From the IMG/VR virus record IMGVR_UViG_3300046167_000035, positions 1 to 31,145 of that record: a stretch of 31,145 bases of DNA; one strand, given 5' to 3'. The notes under the pieces were generated by a model. That model saw only the letters and a list, made by a program, of their open reading frames with translations. It was not told where the DNA came from and did not search any database. Below are positions 15,852 through 24,276 of this stretch, in pieces. This stretch comes from a virus. The translations under genes were made by a program, and so were the position numbers. Numbering within the stretch: position 1 is the stretch's first letter; every line of letters starts with the position of its first letter.

Positions 15852-17351
15852 ATGCCATTAATACAAGTGACTCCTCCACCTGGCATTGTCACTAACGGTA
15901 CTGATTATGCCAACAAAGGAAGATGGACAGACGGTGACTTAGTACGTTTTGAAAACGGATACCTAAGACCAATCGGTGGATGGACAAAACTCAACACATC
16001 AGCTCTTACTGGTACTCCTACTGGTATGTTCTCCTACATAACCAATGGCGATAAAAAAGTATTAGTAGTTGGAACAAGAGAAAAAATCTATGTCTTAATA
16101 AACGATACTTGGTATGACATCACACCATCAGGTTTTGTTACAGACGCATCTTTTGATCCTTTAGGATATGGTGCATATCACTATGACGCTGAAGAATATG
16201 GTGATGCACGTTCACAATCTGGTTTATTATTTAACACCAACTCTTTTTCTTTTGACAACTTTGGCGAGATATTACTTTTTTGTTGTCCATCAGACGGAAG
16301 AATATTTCAATGGAATCCAAACACACCTAGCACAATAGCAGCACCCGTTTCAGGTGCGCCAACTAACTGTGCTGGTGTATTAGTTACTAACGAAAGACAT
16401 GTTGTAGCTTTAGGTGCAGGTGGAGATCCAAGAAAGATACAATGGTCATCAAGAGAAACACTAACAACATGGACTGCGGCATCAACTAATACTGCTGGTG
16501 ATTTACAAATACCTACAGGTGGTAGAGTATTAAGTGCAGTTAAATGGCAAACAGACGTTATTATCTTTACTGATACTGGCGTAGCTAGATTGTATTACAC
16601 AGGTTCTCCTTTTATCTATGGCATACAAGACGCTGGTACTAACTGTAAAGCAATCAGTCCAAGAACAGTTGTAGCTGCTGATTCATTCTTATGTTGGATG
16701 GGTGAAAACTCATTCTTTGTATTTGATGGAACAGTTAAAGAAATAAAATGCGAAGTACATGATTTTGTTTATGACAATATAAATAGTCCATATAGAAAAA
16801 CATCATGTGGTGGTCACAACTCTAACTTTAATGAGATGTGGTTTTTCTTCCCTGTTGGCACAGATCAGTTAACACCAAACAAATATGTTATCTGGAACTA
16901 CATAGAGAACGTATGGAGTATTGGTTCAATGGATAGAGGATGTTGGTTAGACCAAGGCGTATTAGACTTTCCAACAGCATGTAATAGTTCTGGTTTTGTT
17001 TACCAACACGACAGCACAACATTAATTGAATCAGAGGACATAGGTTCAGCAGTACCCTACGCAACGTCAGGGCCTATTGAGATAGGCGTTGGTGATAACT
17101 ATGTACAATGTAATCAGATTATTCCAGACGAAGAAGCAAACACCTTACCTGGAGTCGAATTAAGTTTTACAGGAAGATTTACACCACTTGGTGCAGAGAC
17201 AGATTTTGGGCCTTTTACTTTTGAAGCTGATGGTTACACAGACGCAAGATTTACAGCAAGACAAGTTAAGATGAAAGTAACAGGCGACACAGATCAATTA
17301 TTTAAAGTTGGTAATATACGACTAGATGTTAAAAAAAGAGGTCGTAGGTAA
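15852..17351 (+). CDS. Tail hub / DNA-stabilisation protein, P22 gp10-like
   Basis: 499 residues, starting MPLIQVTPPPGIVTNGTDYA directly after the fibre stop. The protein is beta-rich with blade-like repeats (e.g. GDKKVLVVGTREKIYVL; WQTDVIIFTDTGVARLYY; ENSFFVFDGTVKEI), consistent with a beta-propeller. Size and location match the packaged-DNA stabilisation protein gp10 of P22-like podoviruses, which plugs beneath the adaptor to keep DNA in. Homology to gp10 itself cannot be proven by eye. The TAA-containing end overlaps the next gene's ATG by one base. Confidence 0.7.
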   Translation: MPLIQVTPPPGIVTNGTDYANKGRWTDGDLVRFENGYLRPIGGWTKLNTSALTGTPTGMFSYITNGDKKVLVVGTREKIYVLINDTWYDITPSGFVTDASFDPLGYGAYHYDAEEYGDARSQSGLLFNTNSFSFDNFGEILLFCCPSDGRIFQWNPNTPSTIAAPVSGAPTNCAGVLVTNERHVVALGAGGDPRKIQWSSRETLTTWTAASTNTAGDLQIPTGGRVLSAVKWQTDVIIFTDTGVARLYYTGSPFIYGIQDAGTNCKAISPRTVVAADSFLCWMGENSFFVFDGTVKEIKCEVHDFVYDNINSPYRKTSCGGHNSNFNEMWFFFPVGTDQLTPNKYVIWNYIENVWSIGSMDRGCWLDQGVLDFPTACNSSGFVYQHDSTTLIESEDIGSAVPYATSGPIEIGVGDNYVQCNQIIPDEEANTLPGVELSFTGRFTPLGAETDFGPFTFEADGYTDARFTARQVKMKVTGDTDQLFKVGNIRLDVKKRGRR

Positions 17352-17578
17352 TGGCACGAAAGGCATTAAGAAGACCAGGGCCAGTATTAGATACAGATTA
17401 TCAAAACTATCTGATTTCTGAAATAGAGTACAGAGATGGGTTATCATTTAAGAAAGGTGAAAGAATAGAGGTTAGTGGTGTAGATGCTACTGAACTCGTA
17501 TTAGTGAGTCCAAATGGAACAAAATATAAACTTAGTATCGCAGACAACGGAACAATCTCCGCCACAGCAACAGTCTAA
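17351..17578 (+). CDS. Small beta-rich hypothetical virion protein
   Basis: 75 residues, starting MARKALRRPGPVLDTDYQNY. The basic N-terminus is followed by alternating hydrophobic beta strands (ERIEVSGVDATELVLVSPNG; YKLSIADNGTIS). Starts at the last base of the previous stop and overlaps the next gene by 65 bases in another frame. It is conserved in type among marine podoviruses between the hub and ejection genes, to my recollection; function unknown. Confidence 0.65.
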   Translation: MARKALRRPGPVLDTDYQNYLISEIEYRDGLSFKKGERIEVSGVDATELVLVSPNGTKYKLSIADNGTISATATV

Positions 17579-17939
17579 AGAAGACTGGGAGCTAGAGTTT
17601 GAAAGGTTAGAGCCACATATTATTAGTGCATTAAAGCATCAAGATAGGTATAATCTAATTGATATTAAAGAAAAAATCGGGCAAGGATTGTTTCATATAT
17701 GGCCTGGTAAAGACGCTTTTTATATATCTAGTTTTGGCGAGTTTCCAAAATATAGAATTTTAAATTTATTTTTGTGTGGTGGTAGCTACGAAGAACTAGA
17801 AGAAATGCTTAAAAGCATAGAGAAGTTTGCAAAACAATGTGAATGCAAATACCTTTATGGCGGTGGTCGTAAAGGATGGCTAAGAAAAATTAAACATCTT
17901 GGTTTTGAACAAGAATACATAGTCAAGAAGGAATTATAA
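17514..17939 (+). CDS. GNAT-like small phage protein (T7 gp13-like)
   Basis: 141 residues. An N-terminal Gln-rich tail precedes a fold containing IKEKIGQGLFHIWPGKDAFY, the helix SYEELEEMLKSIEKFAKQ and the end phrase GGRKGWLRKIKHLGFEQEY. That last phrase resembles the (G/R)GW...LGF end of GNAT-fold proteins, including the internal/assembly protein gp13 of T7-like phages. The acetyl-CoA P-loop is not evident, so an enzymatic role is doubtful. It lies just before the ejection-protein genes. The assignment is tentative. Confidence 0.55.
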   Translation: MEQNINLVSQTTEQSPPQQQSKEDWELEFERLEPHIISALKHQDRYNLIDIKEKIGQGLFHIWPGKDAFYISSFGEFPKYRILNLFLCGGSYEELEEMLKSIEKFAKQCECKYLYGGGRKGWLRKIKHLGFEQEYIVKKEL

Positions 17940-17941
17940 TT

Positions 17942-18784
17942 ATGGGAATAGAAACAGTATTAGGTTTAGGAGCAGCTTATTTAGGTTCTAAAAGTAGCGG
18001 GCCTAAACAAACATCAACCTCTACAGTTGATCCAGCAACTGCAGCTCGTTATGAAGATTTATATAACAGAGCGCAAGGCGTAGCAGGTCAACCATTTACA
18101 CCATACACAGGTGCTAGAGTAGCTGGATTTAATCCAGATCAACTGGCTGGTTTTGATGCAACAAGAAACATGTTTGGTAGATCATTATCTTTTGATCCTA
18201 CAGGACAACTAAACAACTTAGCTCAAGGCCCACTTAACATACAACAATTTCAGAATCCTTATAACGAACAAGTTATTAATAACACACTTGGTGATCTTAA
18301 TGATGCAAGACAGATGCAAATACAAAGCGATCAAGATGCAGCAATAGGCAGAGGTGCTTTTGGTGGTTCTCGTTCAGCATTGCTTGAATCAGAAACAAAC
18401 AAAAACTTTGCAGACATAGCTGGTAGAACCTCTGGTAATTTAAGACAGTCTGGATTTAACAACGCAGCAAATCTAGCATTAAACGACAGAAACTTCAGAG
18501 CTGGTTTATTTGGTAATCAGTTAGCAGATCAATACAGAGGATTAGGTTTACTATCTGGTATTGGAAACCAGCAACAAGGACTAGGACAAGCTGGACTAGA
18601 TGCAAACTACAACGAGTTTACAAGAGGATTGAATTATGGCCCACAACAGGTAGATTTATTGCGTAGTGCTGTATTCGGTGGAACACCAGGCATGACAACT
18701 ACATCTCAAAACAAAGTAAGCGGAATGGACAGAATCGGTAATGCCATTGGTTCTTATAATACAGTTCAAGGTCTGTTCGGTTAA
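17942..18784 (+). CDS. Probable DNA-ejection (internal virion) protein 1
   Basis: 280 residues, starting MGIETVLGLGAAYLGSKSSG, with a Gly/Ala-rich hydrophobic N-terminus. A region rich in Asn, Gln and Gly follows (LGDLNDARQMQIQSDQDAA, GRGAFGGSRSALLESETN), with little Cys or Trp. This composition and the run of three similar genes after the tail hub match the P22 gp7/gp20/gp16 ejection set, which is expelled ahead of DNA to form a trans-envelope channel. No detectable catalytic motif. Confidence 0.65.
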   Translation: MGIETVLGLGAAYLGSKSSGPKQTSTSTVDPATAARYEDLYNRAQGVAGQPFTPYTGARVAGFNPDQLAGFDATRNMFGRSLSFDPTGQLNNLAQGPLNIQQFQNPYNEQVINNTLGDLNDARQMQIQSDQDAAIGRGAFGGSRSALLESETNKNFADIAGRTSGNLRQSGFNNAANLALNDRNFRAGLFGNQLADQYRGLGLLSGIGNQQQGLGQAGLDANYNEFTRGLNYGPQQVDLLRSAVFGGTPGMTTTSQNKVSGMDRIGNAIGSYNTVQGLFG

Positions 18785-18789
18785 AAATT

Positions 18790-20067
18790 ATGCAAAAATT
18801 TAATTTCAACAATCCAGGCGGTCTTTTAAATTTAAACCCTAATGATACAGGTTCGTTGGGTATAAACATATCACCTATTAATGAGCAAAAGAAATTAGAA
18901 GATGAGCAAAGAAAAAAAGAAGAACAAAGATTAAAGTTACAAAACCTAGCTGACACTTTTAATATGATTGGTGCTAACCAGTCTGGTGATACACAAAGAA
19001 TGGCTTTTCATTCAAACAGACTAGCACAAAGAAAAGCAGAGCAAGAAGCTAGGCAGTTGAAAGCTCAAGAAGAGTTAGAAGCTAGGACGTTAAAACAACA
19101 GCAAGATATGGAAATACGAAATTATTTTGGTGATAACGAAAATCTTGCGACAGTGGCTAAAATAGCAGGAGTTCCAACTGCTATTAATATACAACAAAGA
19201 CAAATAGCTCAACAAAAACTAATACAAGAACAAAATGCACAAGCTGAAATAAACTTTTTAAACGAAAAAAGAAGAATTGATTCTCTCACAGCAGGTGGTT
19301 TGACGCCAGAGCAGGCAAACGCAGTTGTTTATGGCGGTTTGACATTTGATGAAGCTACAAGTATAGGCATAGATGAAGACGCTGAAGAACAAGAAGCACG
19401 AATACAAACATTAATAAATAGTGGCGTTGATAGATTAGCTGCGGAAGCTATAGTTGTAGGCGGTGTAAGCCCAAGTGATTTACAAAAGTTAAAAATAACT
19501 GATGTGTCTAAACCTTTAGAATCTTTAGATGAAGAAATCGAAAAAGAATATAAACAGTCTGAAGGCTTACAATTAATAGATCAGGCATTTAGTTTAAAAG
19601 ATACAATAGATAATACAGCTAATAAAGTTTTTGGGCCTGTTCTTGGAACTTTCGCTAAAGACACTAACTCCGCTATAAACGCTAAAAATGTTTTAAATGA
19701 AAATCTTAGAGAAAGATTTGTAAATGAATATTCTGGTAGGCCGAGTGTTTATCTAAATCAAAGAATAGATGCTTTGCTTCCTATGGGAACTTATATTTCA
19801 GAATTTGATGCTATGCAAAAATACCAAGAAATTAAAAGAATTTTAGATCGAGGAAAAGGACAGTTGCAAGAAAATATAGAGAGTGGAATATTTACAGGTA
19901 CAGATTTACTTACTCTACAAAACGAATACAAAAAAACATCATCTTTAATTAGAGATTTAGAAACATCTATTGGAAACCTTGACAAAAGTAAAGTTAACTT
20001 AAATACAAAAGGATTAACTTCTGATGGCTCATACAATTATATCTTTGAAAAAGATAGCGGTTTTTAA
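18790..20067 (+). CDS. Probable ejection protein 2, with UBA-like duplicated motif
   Basis: 425 residues. The N-terminus is Asn-rich and is followed by a long charged coiled coil (residues about 35-160, EQRKKEEQRLKLQNLADTF and on). Two ungapped 33-residue repeats then appear at residues 163-195 and 205-237, both following I-x-S/T-L...G-L/V...A-x-A-V/I-V-x-G-G-L/V. The C-terminal part is helical (LINQ-like LIDQAFSLKDTIDNTANKV; IRDLETSIGNLDKSK). Location and size resemble P22 gp20-like ejection proteins. The assignment comes from order and composition only. Confidence 0.6.
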   Translation: MQKFNFNNPGGLLNLNPNDTGSLGINISPINEQKKLEDEQRKKEEQRLKLQNLADTFNMIGANQSGDTQRMAFHSNRLAQRKAEQEARQLKAQEELEARTLKQQQDMEIRNYFGDNENLATVAKIAGVPTAINIQQRQIAQQKLIQEQNAQAEINFLNEKRRIDSLTAGGLTPEQANAVVYGGLTFDEATSIGIDEDAEEQEARIQTLINSGVDRLAAEAIVVGGVSPSDLQKLKITDVSKPLESLDEEIEKEYKQSEGLQLIDQAFSLKDTIDNTANKVFGPVLGTFAKDTNSAINAKNVLNENLRERFVNEYSGRPSVYLNQRIDALLPMGTYISEFDAMQKYQEIKRILDRGKGQLQENIESGIFTGTDLLTLQNEYKKTSSLIRDLETSIGNLDKSKVNLNTKGLTSDGSYNYIFEKDSGF

Positions 20068-20069
20068 TT

Positions 20070-22094
20070 ATGGCTACATACCAAGAAGTAATACAAAAAA
20101 AACAAGCCAAAGAAGTATTTGAAAAAGTAAAAGCTGATGGTTTTAAATTACTTCAAGAAGGTAAAATTGACGAGCTTACTTACAACACTAAGGTTAGAAA
20201 TGTTGGCGTTGAACTTGGTTTAATTGGGCCTAACGAATATCCTGGAAGGCTACCTGGATTTGTAGAGCCAACATTAGAAGTGCTTGGTGGTATAGGTGGG
20301 GGAATAGCTGGTATTCCAGGCGGAATACCTGGTATAGCTACTGGTGCTGGTCTTGGTTCTGCTTCAGGATCACTATTAACAGATTATATAGGAGATATAG
20401 TTTCTCCAAACATGCCGTCACCTAATGCTGGTCAAAGATTAAAAGATGCGGCTATAACAGGAACTATTGATACTGCTTTAACAGCAGCAGCTCCTGGTGC
20501 TGGTAAACTTTTATCTAATACTCTTAAAAGCGGAATTACTGGCGGTAAAAATATAATCAATAAAGGTGCAGATAAATTATCTGCAACAATACCATCAACA
20601 AGTCAAAGAGTTGGCCTTACTGAGAAGGCCTTGGGCATAACAGATGATGCGGCTGAGAAAGCAGAATTACTAGGTAAAGAAAAGATAGAGTTATCACTTG
20701 GTCAAGCAAGCTCATCACCTTTTGTAAAAGGTGCTTATGATCTATCTAGTCGTATGCCTTTAGCTGGTAAGCCAGGTCAAGCACAATTAAAAAATGTTTT
20801 TGCGCAAGTTGAAAAAGCATTAGATAGAAGAATATCTCCTTCAGCAAAAATAAAACCACTAACTGAATCAGAAAGATCAGATTTAATCAAGAAAGTTGGT
20901 TTAGAAAGTTTTAATACATGGAGAAAATCTTATTCTTCTGTTTATAAAAAAGCTGATGCGGTAAATAAAAGTAAGGGTTCTTTTTTTGATTTAGGTAACT
21001 TATCTAAAACAGCAGATAGAGTATATCCTAAGAGTAAATTTACTGATGCGCCTGCTGATGTTTTAGAAGTTTTAGATGAATTAAAGTTATATAAGTCTAA
21101 TTTTAAAGTTAGTAAAAAGGGTGGAGTGACTCCAATATCTAATAAATTAACTTTCAATGATGTAAAAGCGCTGGACACTAAACTTACAGATTTATCTAAA
21201 AAGTATGATCCAGCTAAAAGTCAAACTCCTAACAATTACGCTTACAGAACTACTAACGCATTGCTTGACACAATGAAAAAACAATTACGTGATCCAAGAG
21301 ATGAAGCTGGTCGTTTATATCTTGCTGGTGACAAAATGTTTAAAAGCTACATGCAACAAGTAGAAAACAAAACAGGTAAAGAGTTCCAAAAAGCATTAGG
21401 AAGAGGATCATTAAGACCAGGTATAGGCAGACCACCTACTGCTAGAGTTGAAGATTTATATGCTAGAACTTTCGGTAAAAACAAAAGTCCAGAGGCAGTA
21501 AGAGAACTGAGAGCATTGGTTGGAGACAAACAAGTTAATGAGTTAGCTGCAAATTATTTAGATGGTATATTTAGCAAATATATAAAATCAGATAAAAGAG
21601 ATTTTACAAAACTTTTTGATGAACTTGGTTTATCTAACCCACAAAGTATGCAATATGAAGCAACTAAAGAATTGCTTAAAACTTACAAACATACCAACAT
21701 TGATGATTTGTCAAACTTTTTAGGAGCATTAAAAGAGTTCCCAGAAGTATTACCAGAAGTAAACCAATTTATACAAAGGTCTGGAATGCTTAGAGCTGCA
21801 AGTTCTTTAGGGCCTAGCGCAGTAGTTGGAATGACTGGAGCAAGTACAAGCGGTGGTATAGGAGCATTTGCTGGTTTAGGTATGATGTATGGTTTAAATA
21901 AATTCTTAGCAAAGCCTTTTAATAAAGATGTAATAAAAAATGCAAGTGCTGGAAACAAAGAGGCACAAAAGAAATTATTAACAAGATTCTTAGAATACTT
22001 ACCGCAATCGCTACCTAGTGGTATGCCTGCTGCGGCAGTAGGAGTACAGCCATTAGTACCTTTAGTAGAAGATCAGTTACTTAACGAAAACTAA
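20070..22094 (+). CDS. Probable ejection protein 3 (large internal virion protein)
   Basis: 674 residues. Near residues 65-115 there is a strongly Gly-rich hydrophobic tract (GGIGGGIAGIPGGIPGIATG, AGLGSASGSLLTDY), and near the C-terminus another (VVGMTGASTSGGIGAFAGLG). Both could insert into membranes. The central region is basic and helical. This matches the third, largest member of a P22-type ejection set (gp16-like). No lytic transglycosylase motif was recognised. It is the last gene of the late block; the next gene belongs to the integration region. Confidence 0.6.
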   Translation: MATYQEVIQKKQAKEVFEKVKADGFKLLQEGKIDELTYNTKVRNVGVELGLIGPNEYPGRLPGFVEPTLEVLGGIGGGIAGIPGGIPGIATGAGLGSASGSLLTDYIGDIVSPNMPSPNAGQRLKDAAITGTIDTALTAAAPGAGKLLSNTLKSGITGGKNIINKGADKLSATIPSTSQRVGLTEKALGITDDAAEKAELLGKEKIELSLGQASSSPFVKGAYDLSSRMPLAGKPGQAQLKNVFAQVEKALDRRISPSAKIKPLTESERSDLIKKVGLESFNTWRKSYSSVYKKADAVNKSKGSFFDLGNLSKTADRVYPKSKFTDAPADVLEVLDELKLYKSNFKVSKKGGVTPISNKLTFNDVKALDTKLTDLSKKYDPAKSQTPNNYAYRTTNALLDTMKKQLRDPRDEAGRLYLAGDKMFKSYMQQVENKTGKEFQKALGRGSLRPGIGRPPTARVEDLYARTFGKNKSPEAVRELRALVGDKQVNELAANYLDGIFSKYIKSDKRDFTKLFDELGLSNPQSMQYEATKELLKTYKHTNIDDLSNFLGALKEFPEVLPEVNQFIQRSGMLRAASSLGPSAVVGMTGASTSGGIGAFAGLGMMYGLNKFLAKPFNKDVIKNASAGNKEAQKKLLTRFLEYLPQSLPSGMPAAAVGVQPLVPLVEDQLLNEN

Positions 22095-22105
22095 CATGTC
22101 CCAAC

Positions 22106-22585
22106 ATGACACGAGCAACGGAGAGAATAGGTAGGAGTGGCGAATACCTAACTTGCTCGGTGATAGCAAGGGAAACCGATACTGTAACAGTTATGCCTCA
22201 TGGTGCTAACGCTGACATAATCTTTGAATGGGAAAACAAAATGTATCGTTGTCAAGTAAAGACAGTTACCCATATAGAGAAAGCAAGAAACAGTTGGCGG
22301 TTTGATTTACGAAAAGGATCACACAGCAAGTCAAGAGAGTACAAAGAAAACACCATTGATATATTCGCCTTGGTTAATCTTAAGTACCAGAATGTTTACT
22401 TCTTACCTTTTAACAATTGCAAATACCTACAATATTCTGTACATGACGAACCCATGAAAGCTGTTAATTCAATAGAGAGTTTTAGAGAAGCTATGGATGC
22501 AATAATTTCGGCAAATGGGCGGCAAATAGGCATATCAGTCCATGACATACCTCTTGAAAAACCCCAGAAACTAGCGGTTATTTAA
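22106..22585 (+). CDS. PD-(D/E)XK endonuclease-like protein next to attP
   Basis: 159 residues. The N-terminal half shows the nuclease core: a GRSGEY helix, then ANADIIFEW (Asp) and, 12 residues on, YRCQVKTVT, in which Q-x-K replaces the usual E-x-K. This resembles the PDDEXK_5 group, related to some homing and restriction-type nucleases. The second half contains ENTIDIFALVNLKYQNVYFL, common in that family. Its 3' end carries the left pair of attP arm-type repeats, so the gene and the integration region are physically interlocked. A role in DNA cleavage is likely; the target is unknown. Confidence 0.7.
   Translation: MTRATERIGRSGEYLTCSVIARETDTVTVMPHGANADIIFEWENKMYRCQVKTVTHIEKARNSWRFDLRKGSHSKSREYKENTIDIFALVNLKYQNVYFLPFNNCKYLQYSVHDEPMKAVNSIESFREAMDAIISANGRQIGISVHDIPLEKPQKLAVI
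22510..22530 (+). repeat. Left arm-type repeat pair of attP
   Basis: GGCAAAT occurs at 22510-22516 and again at 22521-22527, 11 bp apart, as GGCAAATGG followed by GGCAAATAGG. The same paired arrangement with identical 11-bp spacing occurs at 22749-22766, on the other side of the tRNA-like core. Paired, helix-phased short direct repeats flanking a core are typical arm-binding sites for tyrosine integrases. Confidence 0.65.
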
Positions 22586-22590
22586 CTGTT

Positions 22591-22625
22591 CGGGGAGTAG
22601 CGCAGCTTGGTAGCGCACTATGTTT
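22591..22625 (+). other. attP: attP core: 5' half of a tRNA-Pro gene
   Basis: The sequence folds as the first half of a tRNA. The 5' acceptor strand is CGGGGAG (22591-22597) and is followed by TA. The D stem GCGC (22600-22603) pairs with GCGC (22613-22616) around AGCTTGGTA. Then come A and the 5' anticodon-stem strand CTATG (22618-22622) plus TTT of the loop. The opening is that of bacterial tRNA-Pro. Resemblance ends in the anticodon loop, and no 3' half follows, so it is not a functional tRNA. With an integrase gene 150 bases downstream, it is best read as the phage attachment core, with crossover in or near the anticodon arm. Confidence 0.75.
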
Positions 22626-22674
22626 ACAAGCCATCACACAATTTCACATCATTACTTTTTTTTACTAAAAACCC

Positions 22675-22704
22675 TTGTTTTCTTTACAAGATTCAATTTA
22701 TAAT
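22675..22704 (+). promoter_or_regulatory. Predicted sigma70-type promoter for the integrase
   Basis: -35 TTGTTT (22675-22680), 18-base spacer, perfect -10 TATAAT (22699-22704). It lies between the attP core and the integrase start, so transcription would begin about 22711 and read into the right arm repeats and the integrase gene. Confidence 0.6.
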
Positions 22705-22748
22705 TTACTCGTTAATAGGTAAACAATCACATCAATACTGCTGATTTT

Positions 22749-22768
22749 GGCAAATGGATGGCAAATGG
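22749..22768 (+). repeat. Right arm-type repeat pair of attP
   Basis: GGCAAAT at 22749-22755 and at 22760-22766, 11 bp apart, matches the left pair in sequence and spacing. The second copy runs directly into the integrase ribosome binding site (GGAGG, 22767-22771), so integrase binding here could also repress its own translation start region or transcription. Autoregulation is inference. Confidence 0.65.
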
Positions 22769-22776
22769 AGGAAAGC

Positions 22777-23869
22777 ATGGCGCAATACCAGACTGATACA
22801 AAAGTGAAAGGTCTTAGAATTTATCCAACAGGATATTATGTGTACTATCGGATAGATGGTAGACGAAGAGTTATGAAGTTAGCCAACACAGATATTCTTA
22901 TTGGTGTTGCAAGAAACAAAGCACAAAAAATACTTGGTGAAGTAGCACAAGGCATTGATCCATTAGAAGCAAAGAAAGTAGAAGCTGATGCTTACACCTT
23001 AAACCAGGCATTTGAGTTAAAGCTAGAAGACTTGTTCAACAATAACAAGAAGTGCGTAGAGATGAAGGATGGCAAGATAGATGGTGAGCCAAGACGTATG
23101 TGGGATAGAGATGTTAAGAATACTTTAGGCAAGATGAAACTAGAAAGCGTTGAGACTGGTGATATAACTAAGCTACATATTGCAGTAAGTAAGAGAGCTA
23201 AGTACCAAGCCAATAGAGGTGGTGCAATTGATTAGTTCTGTGTTTGAGAACAGCATTAGATTGTCTTTAGTTAAGTATAACCCTGCAAAGTACGTTAAAA
23301 AGAACCCAGAGATGCAACGTGATAGGCCTTTAACAGATAAAGAGTTCGCTGAAATAAATAAGCAGATCAATATTATAGAGTCACAAACGCATGAGCGACA
23401 CTTAAATTCTATCAAGTATATAAGGCTATGTATCTTGACTGGTGGTAGATGTGTTAGCGAAATTGGTAGTGCTAAGTGGTCTGATCTTGATGGTAATAAA
23501 TTAGTCTTAGAAGAACATAAGACAGACTACCAGGGTAAGCCAAGAGTAATACATCTAAACAATCAAGCTATGGCAATCATTAACTCTTGCGATAGAAACA
23601 GCGAAACAATACTTGGTGTTAAATATCCTTTCCATACTTGGAACAAAATTAGAAAAGCTGCGGGATGTCCAGATGTGACGTTCCACGATCTAAGACATAA
23701 CTTTGGTACTATGGCAGGTGAGCAAATGAAGATTGAAGATGTGAAGACTCTTATGGGACATAAAAGCATTAAGGCTACTGAGCGTTACCGTAAAACTAGA
23801 GAGCATATAGCCACCGAAGAAATGCAGAATGTCGGTAACTATATGCAAAAGATAATGATGTCTAATTAA
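22777..23869 (+). CDS. int: Tyrosine integrase, frameshifted
   Basis: Catalyses site-specific recombination between attP and the host attB. ATG 22777 is chosen because GGAGG (22767-22771) precedes it. The first frame holds an N-terminal arm-binding-like part (GLRIYPTGYYVYYRIDGRRR) and the core-binding start (AKYQANR), and stops at 23235. The +1 frame continues LISSVFENSIRLSLVKYNPA and contains the full catalytic set: Arg in ILTGGRCVSEI, HDLRH, and GHKSIKATERY with Tyr nucleophile. Deleting one G at 23218-23219 joins the frames into 363 residues of normal integrase order. Ends overlap the convergent DUF3310 gene by 4 bases. Confidence 0.9.
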
Positions 23870-24144
23870 AGTTCTTCGTAGTGTTTAATTAAAGCGTTTA
23901 AATACCATTGAGCTTTTTCTAAATCTTGGATGTTTGCGTCTTTGTCTTTGTGTCTGTAAAGATACTTCCAGATGTTACCTTCTAAGTAAGCTGGAAAATT
24001 TCCAGAACCAACTCTATCTTTTATCAAATCAATACATTCTATTTTTCCTTGATAGTGCATAGGTCGTTGAACTGGATCATGTTTTTCTTTTTTTAATTCT
24101 TCCAATTTATCCCACTCCTCTCTTGTAACTTTATCTATACTCAT
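23866..24144 (-). CDS. DUF3310 family protein
   Basis: 92 residues on the minus strand, starting at 24144. The second half is a textbook DUF3310 match: PMHYQGKIECIDLIKDRVG, then YLEGNIWKYLYRHKDKD and a C-terminal DLEKAQWYLNALIKHYEE. The family includes T7 gp1.7-type small proteins linked to nucleotide metabolism; enzymatic function is not settled. Its ribosome binding site is the strongest in the window: AAGGAGGT on the minus strand (24149-24156), 4 bases from the ATG. It is the only convincing minus-strand gene, converging with the integrase and diverging from the early block. Confidence 0.9.
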   Translation of the reverse strand: MSIDKVTREEWDKLEELKKEKHDPVQRPMHYQGKIECIDLIKDRVGSGNFPAYLEGNIWKYLYRHKDKDANIQDLEKAQWYLNALIKHYEEL

Positions 24145-24213
24145 TTTTACCTCCTTATTAATGCGTAAATGTTATTGATAAATTTTCTGTAAATTTTTTC
24201 TGAAGATTTAATC

Positions 24214-24242
24214 TGAATAATATTTCTATTATTTCTTGTCAG
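24214..24242 (-). promoter_or_regulatory. Weak candidate promoter for DUF3310
   Basis: Read on the minus strand: -35 CTGACA (24242-24237, five of six matches to consensus), 17-base spacer, -10 TATTCA (24219-24214, a poor match). The gene needs its own promoter because it is the only one facing this way, and this is the best candidate seen in the divergent intergenic region. Confidence 0.3.
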
Positions 24243-24246
24243 TCAC

Positions 24247-24276
24247 TTGCTTTATTAAATTTACTTAGAGTAGAAT
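24247..24276 (+). promoter_or_regulatory. Predicted early promoter
   Basis: -35 TTGCTT (24247-24252), 18-base spacer, -10 TAGAAT (24271-24276). It lies 30 bases upstream of the first gene of the rightward early block, within the 161-bp gap that separates it from the divergent DUF3310 gene. It would drive the recombination/replication operon. No clear palindromic operator was noticed overlapping it. Confidence 0.5.

Noticed and set aside
22591-22660. Functional tRNA gene
   Set aside because: Only the 5' acceptor strand, D arm and 5' anticodon strand are present. No matching 3' anticodon strand, T arm or acceptor strand follows. It fits an attP core better.
23219-23869. Second, independent recombinase gene
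   Set aside because: It holds only the catalytic half, while the frame before it holds only the binding half. Together they make one normal integrase.
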